From positions 1-64,000 of the forward strand of contig JAUIJU010000008.1 of NCBI GenBank assembly GCA_030431095.1: a DNA stretch of 64,000 bases. The letters are read 5' to 3'. Numbering within the stretch: the first letter of the stretch is position 1; the number at the start of each line of letters is the position of its first letter. The notes under the pieces are model-generated. The model ran no database searches. It saw nothing but the letters and a program-made list of their open reading frames with translations, and was not told where the DNA came from. Origin of the DNA: Gammaproteobacteria bacterium (GTDB lineage: Bacteria > Pseudomonadota > Gammaproteobacteria > Xanthomonadales > SZUA-36). Made by a program: the position numbers and the translations under genes. Shown in pieces: positions 27,133 to 35,921 of this stretch.

Positions 27133-29346
27133 TCAACGCATGGTCAGGGAGCGCTGACTGATTTCCGCACGCGCCTGGCGCAGGTCGTCCTCGATCGCCT
27201 GGCGCAATTCGATGAAGCCCGGTCGGTCCCGTAGCGGGTCCAGCCGCCCGTCGATCTCGAGCACCCAGGCCTGTCGCCAGCCGCGGTCGTAGGCCTCGCG
27301 CAGGTCCGCCATGGCCGCGTCGAGATCATTGTGCAGCACGTCGATCACCGACTGGGTGTAGTACAGGTCGGCGTGGTCGATGCCGTTGACCCGGGCCCGG
27401 TTCAGGGCGCGCTCGGCCTGCGCGAGCCGCTCACGCGCCAGGACGGGATCGCCCACCTGGCCGTGCAGGAAGGCCGCCATGGTCAGCGTGAACAGCTGGT
27501 CGCCGTCGAAGGTCGCCATCTCGTCCGGGTTGATGGCCTGCTCGAACTCCACCAACGCCGCCTGCAGGTCGCGTTCCACCACGCTGACCAGGCCCATCTG
27601 GAAGTGGTAGTAGCGCTGGAAATTCTCCGGCAGGCCCTCGATGTCCTCACCGAACAGGTCGCGCACCACGCCGCGGGCCTCCTCGAGGCGTTCGTCGAGC
27701 AACAACAGCATGAAGTACTGCGATCGCAGGTCGCGATTGTCGCCCAGCGTCTCCAGGGCGTCGCGCACCAGGGCCATGGCCTGTTCGTAGTCGCCCAGCT
27801 CCATCCAGGTCTTGGCCATGGACTGGATGACCGCCGGGCTTTCCGGCTCCAGCTCGTAGGCGCGTTGCGCCAGTTCCCAGCCCTTGACCAGCTCGCCGTT
27901 GACCAGTGACAGGCCGGCGTAGGTGCGCAGCAGGCTGGACGAGTCCGGTTTCACCAGGATCAGGTCGCTGAGCAGCTGTTCGGCGTGTTCGTAGTCGCCA
28001 CGGCTGTTCATGTTGCCGGCGTAGTTGACGGCCAGCAGTTCATTGAGCGGATCGATCGCCATGGCGTCACGCAGCACCACGGCCTGCTCGCCGATGCGCC
28101 CGGTCTGGCCCAGCAGGTTGCTCAGCCACAGGCGCGCGGGGATGTAAGCGTCGTTCAGGCGCACCGCCTGGCGCAACGACGACTCGGCCGAGTCATGCTG
28201 GCCGATCTCCATGCGCGCCAGCCCCAGGGCCGCAAAGGCTTCCGCCGACTCGGGATCCAGCGCCAGCGCCTTCTCGATCATCGGTTGCGCGCGCTCGATG
28301 GCGCGCATCGGATCGACGTTGCCGTACAGCGACAGCAGAATCCACGAATCGGCGATGGCGGCGTAGGCCGGTGCGTACTGGGGATCGTGTTCCAGCGCCT
28401 GGGCGAACAACCGGATCGCCGCCTGCAGTTCGGAGGGCGAGCGCCGCCACCAGTGCAGGCGACCGTTGCGATAGGCCTCGAACGCCGCCAGGTTCCGGGT
28501 TCGCGCGGCCGGGCTGTCGGTGCCCAGCCCTTCGAACGAATCCACCAGGGCGTCGGCGATGGCGCTGGCGACTTCGTCCTGCAGCGTGAAGACGTCGTCC
28601 AGTTCCTTGTCGAAGGTCTGTGACCAGATGTGGTAGCCGTCCTCGACATTGATCAGTTGCGCCGTCATTCGAATGCGGTTGCCCGAGGTGCGCACGCTGC
28701 CCTCGAGCACGGTTCTGACGTTCAGGGCGCGGCCGATCTCACGAATGTCGGACTGCGGATTGCGAAAGGCGAAGGACGAGGTGCGCGCGGCCACGTGCAG
28801 GCCGTCGACCTGGGCCAGCAGGTTGAGGATTTCCTCGGCCATGCCGTCGGAGAGGTGTGCCTGGTTGCCTCCTTCCGAGAGGTCGGCAAAGGGCAGCACG
28901 GCGATCGAGTTTTCCGGCGCGCTGAAACTTCGCCCACCCGGAGCGGCCAGCGGCGTGGCGGTGAGCGCCGGCGCGTCGTCTTCGAACACCCCCGCGTAGT
29001 ACTGGTAAAAACCCAGTGCGAGGGCGCCGGTGGCCGCCAGCATCACGGCAAACAGGGAGAAGGTTTGCCCTGGCCCGAGCATGCTTTCGTCGCTGGTGCG
29101 GCGCACGCCCTCGCCGGTCACGTCGAATTGCCAGGCCAGGATGAACACCAGCGGGAAACCGAGAATCAGCGCGACCACCACCACCGTCGGCAGCCAGTCC
29201 GGCAGTCGCAGCGGCTCCACCGCCGCGTCCATGAGCTGCAGGATCACGAACACGCCAACGGCGTAGGCGCCCACGGTCTTGAGCACCTTGCGGCGGGTGA
29301 GTTCCCCCATCACCGCCGATACGAATGACCTGTTTTCCTCCCCCAT
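27133..29346 (-). CDS. Membrane-anchored TolB-like / TPR repeat protein
   Basis: About 737 residues. The N-terminus (ELTRRKVLKTVGAYAVG) and three hydrophobic helices anchor it in the inner membrane. A TolB/FlgO-like domain follows (NSIAVLPFADLSEGG, LSDGMAEEILNLL, VLEGSVRTSGNRIRMTAQL). The C-terminal half consists of tetratricopeptide repeats. This architecture is common in gammaproteobacteria, often in place of an N-terminal adenylate cyclase or DNA-binding domain, neither of which is present here. ATG 29346 is chosen; TTG 29361, overlapping the upstream stop, is possible. Function unknown; a scaffold or sensor is likely. Confidence 0.85.
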   Translation of the reverse strand: MGEENRSFVSAVMGELTRRKVLKTVGAYAVGVFVILQLMDAAVEPLRLPDWLPTVVVVALILGFPLVFILAWQFDVTGEGVRRTSDESMLGPGQTFSLFAVMLAATGALALGFYQYYAGVFEDDAPALTATPLAAPGGRSFSAPENSIAVLPFADLSEGGNQAHLSDGMAEEILNLLAQVDGLHVAARTSSFAFRNPQSDIREIGRALNVRTVLEGSVRTSGNRIRMTAQLINVEDGYHIWSQTFDKELDDVFTLQDEVASAIADALVDSFEGLGTDSPAARTRNLAAFEAYRNGRLHWWRRSPSELQAAIRLFAQALEHDPQYAPAYAAIADSWILLSLYGNVDPMRAIERAQPMIEKALALDPESAEAFAALGLARMEIGQHDSAESSLRQAVRLNDAYIPARLWLSNLLGQTGRIGEQAVVLRDAMAIDPLNELLAVNYAGNMNSRGDYEHAEQLLSDLILVKPDSSSLLRTYAGLSLVNGELVKGWELAQRAYELEPESPAVIQSMAKTWMELGDYEQAMALVRDALETLGDNRDLRSQYFMLLLLDERLEEARGVVRDLFGEDIEGLPENFQRYYHFQMGLVSVVERDLQAALVEFEQAINPDEMATFDGDQLFTLTMAAFLHGQVGDPVLARERLAQAERALNRARVNGIDHADLYYTQSVIDVLHNDLDAAMADLREAYDRGWRQAWVLEIDGRLDPLRDRPGFIELRQAIEDDLRQARAEISQRSLTMR

Positions 29347-29357
29347 GGCGTTTGAGC

Positions 29358-30239
29358 TCAATGCTTCCCGTTGTCCGTGGCGCGCTTGATGCGTATCAGC
29401 GCGGATGTGTCGTCGTCATGGCCGCCGGCGTCGACAAGCGCCGTGTAGTCCGCGATGGCGGCCTCGACCATTGGCAAAGTACAATCCAATTCCCGTGCCA
29501 GCGCTGTGCAGATCTGCAAATCCTTCAGCAACAGGCCCGACTTGAAGCCGGGTTCGAATCGATCCGCCAGCATGGTGCGTCCGCGGTGATCGAGGAACCA
29601 GTTTCCGGCGGCTCCTGCCGCAAGTACCTCTATTAGACGCTCCGAGGGCAGATTTAGTTTCTCCGAAAACGCCAATGCCTCGCACACGGCCTCGGCGATG
29701 CCGGCGACCATCACCTGGTTCACCGCCTTGGTGGCCTGGCCCGAGCCGACCGGCCCCATGTGCGTGATGCGACCCGCGAAGGCCTCCAGGACTGGTCGAA
29801 TTCGCGACAAATCGGCGGAATCGCCCCCCGCCATGACCGACAGGGTGCCGTTCCGGGCGCCTTCCACACCGCCTGAGACCGGCGCGTCTACCCACGCCAC
29901 GCCCTGCCCCGACAGTTGCTGCGCCAGGCGCCGCGTCAGCGTCGGACTGACCGTCGACGTGTCAACCAGCACGTCACCGGTCGACATGCCCGGCGCGCAG
30001 GCCGCGATCACTTCCTGCAGGTCTTCGTCGCGCGAGACGCAGGTCAGCACCACATTGCAGCGGCCGGCCAGGTCTGCCGGCCCGCTGGCCCGCGCCACGC
30101 CCAATTCCTCGGCCACGGTGGCGGCGCGTGACGCGGTGCGGTTCCACACCGCCGCGAGCAGGCCCACGCCGGCCAGGTGACGGGCCATGGGTGCGCCCAT
30201 GGCGCCCAGGCCGATCACCCCGGCATCGAGTCGGTTCAT
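29358..30239 (-). CDS. NAD(P)-dependent beta-hydroxyacid dehydrogenase (HIBADH family)
   Basis: A 293-residue 3-hydroxyisobutyrate / tartronate-semialdehyde reductase-type enzyme. NAD(P)-binding GLGAMG at residues 10-15, substrate loop DAPVSGGVEGARNGTL, and the catalytic Lys in GSGQATKAVNQ are present. Substrate cannot be assigned: no valine-degradation or glycerate genes are adjacent. The stop is followed within a dozen bases by the TolB-TPR gene on the same strand. Confidence 0.9.
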   Translation of the reverse strand: MNRLDAGVIGLGAMGAPMARHLAGVGLLAAVWNRTASRAATVAEELGVARASGPADLAGRCNVVLTCVSRDEDLQEVIAACAPGMSTGDVLVDTSTVSPTLTRRLAQQLSGQGVAWVDAPVSGGVEGARNGTLSVMAGGDSADLSRIRPVLEAFAGRITHMGPVGSGQATKAVNQVMVAGIAEAVCEALAFSEKLNLPSERLIEVLAAGAAGNWFLDHRGRTMLADRFEPGFKSGLLLKDLQICTALARELDCTLPMVEAAIADYTALVDAGGHDDDTSALIRIKRATDNGKH

Positions 30240-30346
30240 GTCAATCGATTCCTTCCTGGTCGGTGGAGCCTGGGAAGAGTGACCATGGTCAAGTGGATGG
30301 GTTCAGAAAAGCGGGCGTGCCCGGGACGAGCGGAGACCGGGGCAGG

Positions 30347-31011
<665 letters not shown>

Positions 31012-31124
31012 CCCGAAGCCCGGGCGCCTCAGGCGCGTTCCTACAGCGCTTTCATCCTCCGGCGACAGCCGGACAGTGCCCCATGGCGCACACTGGACAC
31101 CCAACCGGCATCGCGGAGGGCCAC

Positions 31125-32645
31125 ATGGGACTGGCCAGGGTCTACAGCCGAGCCTGCGCGGGGGTGGAGGCGCCCCAGATCACCATCGAAGCGCACCTGT
31201 CGGGCGGGTTGCCCAAGGTGCAGATCGTGGGCATGCCCAAGAAGGCCGTGACCGAGGCGCGTGATCGCGTCCGCGCCGCCCTCATGACCTCCGGGTTTCA
31301 CTGGCCGTCGGAACGCATCATCACCGTGGCGCTGGCCCCGGCGGAATTGCCGAAGGACGGCGGCTGCTTTGACCTGCCCATCGCGCTGGGCGTGATCGCC
31401 GCCTCCCGGCAGGTCAAGGCCACCCGCCTGGAAGACACGGAGTTTCTCGGCGAACTGTCGCTGAGCGGCGCCCTGCGCCCGGTCCGTGGCGCGTTGCCTG
31501 CCGCCATCCGCGCCCGTGACGCCGGGCGCACGCTGGTTCTGCCGCGGGCCAATGCCGCTGAAGTGGCTTTGCTGGGCAGTGGGCGCTTTCTGTGTGCCGA
31601 CAGCCTGGCCGAGGTGGTGTCCTGGATGGGCGGCAAGCTGGCCTTGATCCCACCCTCACCGGGCGACCTGCCGGACCCTTCGCCGATGCCCGACCTGGCC
31701 GACGTGGTCGGACAGCACAGGGCCCGGCGAGCCCTGGAAGTGGCGGCCGCGGGCGGCCACAACCTGCTGTTCAGCGGTCCGCCGGGTACCGGCAAGACCA
31801 TGCTGGCCTCGCGCCTGCCCGGGATCCTGCCGCTGATGAGCGAGGAGGAGGCCCTGCAGACCGCGGCCATCCATTCCGTCAGTCGTCGTGGCCTCGACCC
31901 CGGCGAATGGCGCCGCCGCCCGTTTCGCGCACCCCACCACACGGCCAGCGCGGTGGCGCTGGTGGGCGGCGGGCCGACACCGAGACCGGGTGAAGTCTCC
32001 CTGGCGCACAATGGCGTGCTGTTTCTCGACGAACTGCCCGAGTTCAACCGACACGTGCTGGATGTGCTGCGTGAACCCCTGGAATCGGGCCACATCATGA
32101 TTTCGCGTGCTGCGCAGCAGGCGGAGTTTCCCGCCGACTTTCAGCTGGTTTGCGCCATGAACCCCTGTCCCTGCGGGCGGGGCGGCGAGCCGTCGGGGCA
32201 ATGCAGTTGCAGCGGCGACCAGGTGCAGCGCTACCGGAACCGGGTGTCCGGCCCCCTGCTGGACCGCATCGACCTGCAGGTCAGCGTGCCACGACCGAAC
32301 GCGGACGTGTTGCGTCCCGGTGGCGAACCCGGCGAGACCTCGGAACGGGTGCGCGAACGTGTGGTCACCACCCGCGCACTGCAACTCGATCGTGCCGCTG
32401 TGGTCAACGCACGGCTGGACAACGCGGGGGTCGCCAGATGGTGCGAACTGGCCGCACCATCCTGGCAGTGCCTGCGGCGCGCCGCCCGGCGTTTCGACCT
32501 CAGCCCGCGGGGCTGTCACCGCATCCTGAAAGTGGCGCGAACCGTGGCCGACCTGGACCGGTCCGACCGCATCGACGAGGCGCACCTGGCCGAGGCCATC
32601 GCCCTGAGGCGCTCCCCCGGGATGGATAACGGAGCCAGGTTCTGA
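31125..32645 (+). CDS. comM: YifB/ComM family Mg-chelatase-like AAA ATPase
   Basis: A 506-residue hexameric helicase; ComM promotes branch migration during integration of transformed DNA. ATG 31125 follows GGAGG by five bases. It has an N-terminal Lon-like ChlI domain (MGLARVYSRACAGVEAPQI), Walker A GPPGTGKTML, Walker B LFLDELPEF, the zinc-like stretch NPCPCG...CSCSGDQ, and a C-terminal helical Mg-chelatase domain. Together with the type IV pilus operon in this window, its presence is compatible with natural transformation (inference). Confidence 0.95.
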   Translation: MGLARVYSRACAGVEAPQITIEAHLSGGLPKVQIVGMPKKAVTEARDRVRAALMTSGFHWPSERIITVALAPAELPKDGGCFDLPIALGVIAASRQVKATRLEDTEFLGELSLSGALRPVRGALPAAIRARDAGRTLVLPRANAAEVALLGSGRFLCADSLAEVVSWMGGKLALIPPSPGDLPDPSPMPDLADVVGQHRARRALEVAAAGGHNLLFSGPPGTGKTMLASRLPGILPLMSEEEALQTAAIHSVSRRGLDPGEWRRRPFRAPHHTASAVALVGGGPTPRPGEVSLAHNGVLFLDELPEFNRHVLDVLREPLESGHIMISRAAQQAEFPADFQLVCAMNPCPCGRGGEPSGQCSCSGDQVQRYRNRVSGPLLDRIDLQVSVPRPNADVLRPGGEPGETSERVRERVVTTRALQLDRAAVVNARLDNAGVARWCELAAPSWQCLRRAARRFDLSPRGCHRILKVARTVADLDRSDRIDEAHLAEAIALRRSPGMDNGARF

Positions 32646-32887
32646 GCCGTTCCGGGCATCCAGCGGGGAGTCATTGCAGGGCCGCCGGAAGATGGTAAGC
32701 TGTTTCTCCGCGTCGCCCGAACCGGGACGCCCGTTCCGCACCGAACGGGGTCGATTCCAGCGGCGGCACACCACGCGTTTGCGGCAATCCCGCGAACCAT
32801 GCCGGCTTCACCATGGCAACGGCGACGCGATACGGTCCCGGGGGGGACCACGTAACCGAGGAAGCTGCGAGACCGTCACGACTCCGA

Positions 32888-33712
32888 GTGAACACGCCGG
32901 CCACCAAGATCCTGCAAGCCCTAATCGTGGATGACGAGGCGTTGGCCAGGCGCGGGCTCAAGCATCGCCTGAAGACCATCGACGGCGTGGACATCGCCGG
33001 CGAGGCGCGGAACGGGCGCGAGGCGGTGCAGAAGATCCGCGAGCTGACGCCTGACATCGTGTTTCTCGATATCCAGATGCCGGGGATGAACGGTTTCGAC
33101 GTGATCCGCGAACTGCAATCCGAGGACCTTCCGGCCATCCTGTTCGTCACCGCCTACGACGAGTTCGCCATCGACGCGTTCGAGGTCAACGCGGTGGACT
33201 ACCTGCTCAAACCCATCGACGACCAACGCCTGGACCGGGCCCTGAGCAAGGTGCGCGACCGCCTGGGCCGGCGCCGTGCCGAATCGCAGAAGGACCTGCT
33301 GCTCAAGCTTCTCGGCGAGCTCACTGGGGAACCCGTCACCAGCGTACGCGACCTGGAAAGCCGCGGGATGGACCGGCTGGGCAAGCGCGAGTATGCCAAG
33401 CTCGCCATTCGCGACGCCGGCAAGACCACGTGGGTACGCCAGGAAGACATCGAGTGGGTGGACGCCGCCGGCGACTACATGTGCGTCCACGCGCTGGGCG
33501 AAACGCACATCATGCGCAAGACCATGAAGGAACTCGAATGCGAGCTGGACGCCGACTTCCTGCAGCGCATTCACCGCTCCACCATCGTCAACGTCAACTG
33601 CGTGCGCGAAATGCAAAGCCACATCAACGGCGAATACTTCCTGACCCTGGAAAGCGGCCACACGGTCAAACTCTCGCGCACCTACAAGGACAAACTCGAG
33701 TACCTCCAGTAG
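32888..33712 (+). CDS. LytTR-family response regulator (AlgR-like)
   Basis: A CheY-like receiver followed by a LytTR DNA-binding domain. Receiver: acidic pair in IVDDEALARRG, phospho-acceptor Asp in VFLDIQMPG, Thr in FVTAYDE, Lys in YLLKPID. The LytTR part is about the last 100 residues (TTWVRQEDIEWVDAAGDYM; IHRSTIVNVNCV). The start is uncertain: GTG 32888 puts the receiver near the N-terminus (274 residues); ATG 32813 would add 25 residues with no ribosome-binding site. AlgR-type regulators control type IV pili and exopolysaccharide in Pseudomonas. No histidine kinase is adjacent. Confidence 0.9.
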   Translation: MNTPATKILQALIVDDEALARRGLKHRLKTIDGVDIAGEARNGREAVQKIRELTPDIVFLDIQMPGMNGFDVIRELQSEDLPAILFVTAYDEFAIDAFEVNAVDYLLKPIDDQRLDRALSKVRDRLGRRRAESQKDLLLKLLGELTGEPVTSVRDLESRGMDRLGKREYAKLAIRDAGKTTWVRQEDIEWVDAAGDYMCVHALGETHIMRKTMKELECELDADFLQRIHRSTIVNVNCVREMQSHINGEYFLTLESGHTVKLSRTYKDKLEYLQ

Positions 33713-33978
33713 GCGCGCCGCGGCTTCATCTGCCTCACGCTTCGTCGACAGCCGGCCTCAGGTCGGCGCAACCGTGACCATCGTCATGGGGCGATCCCCT
33801 GCCACCTGCCTAAGCTGGGGTCGTCGCCGTCGGGTGTAACCATTTAACGCCCTGCCGCGTCAAAGGATTAACGGTTGCCGAGGCGAGCATGCACTCCCCG
33901 GCATCCGCGGTCACACCAGGACGGGGTCTTGTTTTCTCCCTGATCATCGTCTGACCAACGATCCCAGCCTGGTCTGAA
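33713..33978 (+). other. Non-coding leader ahead of an isolated terminator (possible sRNA)
   Basis: About 266 bases follow the LytTR gene without a convincing open frame and lead directly into a strong terminator. The segment 33820-33960 is less GC-rich than its surroundings. It could be a long 3' untranslated region or a separate small RNA. No known RNA family was recognised by eye. Confidence 0.3.
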
Positions 33979-34021
33979 GGCCCCGGCGGAGCTCCCTCTC
34001 TCCGCCGGGGCCGACTTTTTT
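33979..34021 (+). terminator. Strong Rho-independent terminator
   Basis: A perfect 12-bp GC-rich stem (33979-33990 with 34001-34012), a 10-base loop, and a run of T from 34015 to 34021 on the plus strand. It lies 266 bases after the LytTR stop and 63 bases before the HAD gene. Confidence 0.9.
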
Positions 34022-34083
34022 CAGCGGGGCGCACGCCAGCGAAGCGGCCGCCGCCACCCTGCCCGAAACGCTACCATTCCCCC

Positions 34084-34740
34084 ATGACGCGACCCTGTCT
34101 CCTTGACCTCGACGGCACGCTGATGCCCAGCCACGACGTGGACAACCGGTGCTACTGGCAGGCGGTGCACGAGGTCTTCGACCGGCCCGGCGACACCGTC
34201 GACCTGGCGCGATTCCGGCACGTCACGGACAGCGGCATCCTCGATGAATGGTGTCGTGACGCCCTGGGCCGCGCGCCAGCCGACCACGAGGTTCGCGCCG
34301 TGAAAGCACGGTTTCTGGCGCAGCTGGAGGACGCCGCGAACGCCGACGCCGCGGCGTTCACGCCGCTGCCGGGTGTGCGCGCCTGGCTACGCAGGCGGCC
34401 GGCGGGCACCGTCGCCATCGCCACCGGTGGCTGGGAGCACAGCGCGCGCTTCAAGCTGCGGGTCGCCGGATTGGCGAAGTTCAAACTGCCGCTGGCCGGC
34501 TCGGACTCTGAGCACCAGCGCACCGCGATCATGCGCAGGGCGCACCGCCTGCTGGGCGCCGCTCAGCGCGACCGGTTGCCCGTCTACTTTGGTGACGGGC
34601 CATGGGACCTGGCCGCGGCCGGCGCGCTGGGCTGGGGTTTCGTTGGCGTGGCCGAGGGCCCACGCGGTGAGCGCTTACGACGGGCCGGCGCCGACGTCGT
34701 GGTGGCGAATTTTCGCGAAGCCGCGAACCTGGATTTCTGA
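34084..34740 (+). CDS. HAD-superfamily hydrolase
   Basis: A 218-residue phosphatase-like protein. Motif I is LLDLDGTLM (nucleophile Asp and acid/base Asp), motif II TGGWEHSA, a Lys in KFKLPLAG and motif III FGDGPWDLAAA, all in order with an alpha-helical cap between I and II. It resembles phosphoglycolate-phosphatase-like HADs, but the substrate is unknown. It stands alone between a terminator and a secreted-protein gene. Confidence 0.88.
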   Translation: MTRPCLLDLDGTLMPSHDVDNRCYWQAVHEVFDRPGDTVDLARFRHVTDSGILDEWCRDALGRAPADHEVRAVKARFLAQLEDAANADAAAFTPLPGVRAWLRRRPAGTVAIATGGWEHSARFKLRVAGLAKFKLPLAGSDSEHQRTAIMRRAHRLLGAAQRDRLPVYFGDGPWDLAAAGALGWGFVGVAEGPRGERLRRAGADVVVANFREAANLDF

Positions 34741-34853
34741 CCTACGGCTTCCCGCGATCGAGTGAATCGGTCCTTCCACCGCAAGGTTCGCCCACCGGCG
34801 TGCCACACCACGAATTTTTTCGTATGCTGGACCGGAGCCCCGGGGGAGACAGC

Positions 34854-35921
34854 ATGCAAGGGACCCCTGCCAAGCGAATCGCGCTCTCAGCCTGGCTGAT
34901 GGCCGTCGTCCTGGCCGGCGCCGGCGCGCCGGCAAGCGCCCAGGAACGTCCGGACTGGACGCGGTTTTCCGCGCGCCTGGCCGAAGGCCGCGTGGACAGT
35001 TCCGCCACCGTTCAGACCCTGGTCAATAGAACCGTATCCGGCGCCGACTCGGATGTACTGTCACTGCTGGAAGCCACCCGGCAACGCCCCGACTGGCCGG
35101 CGCCGGCGCGCGACAGCGCCGTGTATCGATTCACCCACGCCCTGCGTGAGCTGCCGGCCGGCGCGGTCTCGCCCACCATCGTCACCTACCTCAAAGCCTA
35201 CGAACCGAACACGCTGGTGCCCCACGAGGACCACCCGCAGGGACGGGTGCCGCTGTACAACGTGCGTGCCGCCGCCGCGGGCCTGGAACATGGCTGGATG
35301 CGCCAGGAGGCCCTGCTGGAAGGCCTGGCACTTCTGAAATCGAACCCGCGCGGCCTGGCGGACGCCTTTGCCCTGGAGGGCGACCGTCCGTTGCGGGCCG
35401 GTTACCTGCAGGCTGTGAGCCAGGCCAGCCCGACCCAGCTGCAGGGCGTGGTCGCGGAAACGGCCCGGCGACTGCCTGCCAATCCGGACCTGACCCCCCT
35501 GGCGGCGCGCGCCGCCGCACTCGCCGGCGACGCTGAGGCCATCGTGCAGGTACTCGACCACGGCGCGGGACCCGCGGTGCACCGGATGCTGCGTTCGGTC
35601 GCGGATTCCGCGGACACGCCATTGCTGATGGCGCTGCTGCCGGCCGGACTGGGCAGCGCCAACCGCGAATCCGGCGCCCTCGTGCTCGCCGAGCTCTATC
35701 CCCGCCTTGCCGGCCGGCCTGATGCCGACGCCGTCCTGCTGGCGCGGTTGGGCGACCCCGACCTGGGGGCGGGCGCGGCCCTCGCGCTGGCACGCTCGCC
35801 GTCCCTGGACACGCGCCTGGCCCTGGAAGCCCTGGCCGCGACAACAGATCGACCGGTGGCGCGGCGGGCACGACTGGCGCTGGACCTGCGGGAACAATTG
35901 GACCTGGAGGCCGCGCCGTGA
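34854..35921 (+). CDS. Secreted protein of unknown function, alanine-rich helical
   Basis: The 355-residue protein starts at ATG 34854, six bases after GGGGGAG. A signal peptide is clear (about residues 1-29, ending ASAQ). The remainder is Ala/Leu/Arg-rich and looks like repeated short helices, reminiscent of HEAT-like repeats without a firm match. A short conserved-looking stretch is YEPNTLVPHEDHPQGRVPLYN. The stop overlaps the GTG of the downstream M14 peptidase (GTGA), so the two are translationally coupled and the protein may assist or chaperone that secreted peptidase (inference). Confidence 0.75.
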   Translation: MQGTPAKRIALSAWLMAVVLAGAGAPASAQERPDWTRFSARLAEGRVDSSATVQTLVNRTVSGADSDVLSLLEATRQRPDWPAPARDSAVYRFTHALRELPAGAVSPTIVTYLKAYEPNTLVPHEDHPQGRVPLYNVRAAAAGLEHGWMRQEALLEGLALLKSNPRGLADAFALEGDRPLRAGYLQAVSQASPTQLQGVVAETARRLPANPDLTPLAARAAALAGDAEAIVQVLDHGAGPAVHRMLRSVADSADTPLLMALLPAGLGSANRESGALVLAELYPRLAGRPDADAVLLARLGDPDLGAGAALALARSPSLDTRLALEALAATTDRPVARRARLALDLREQLDLEAAP

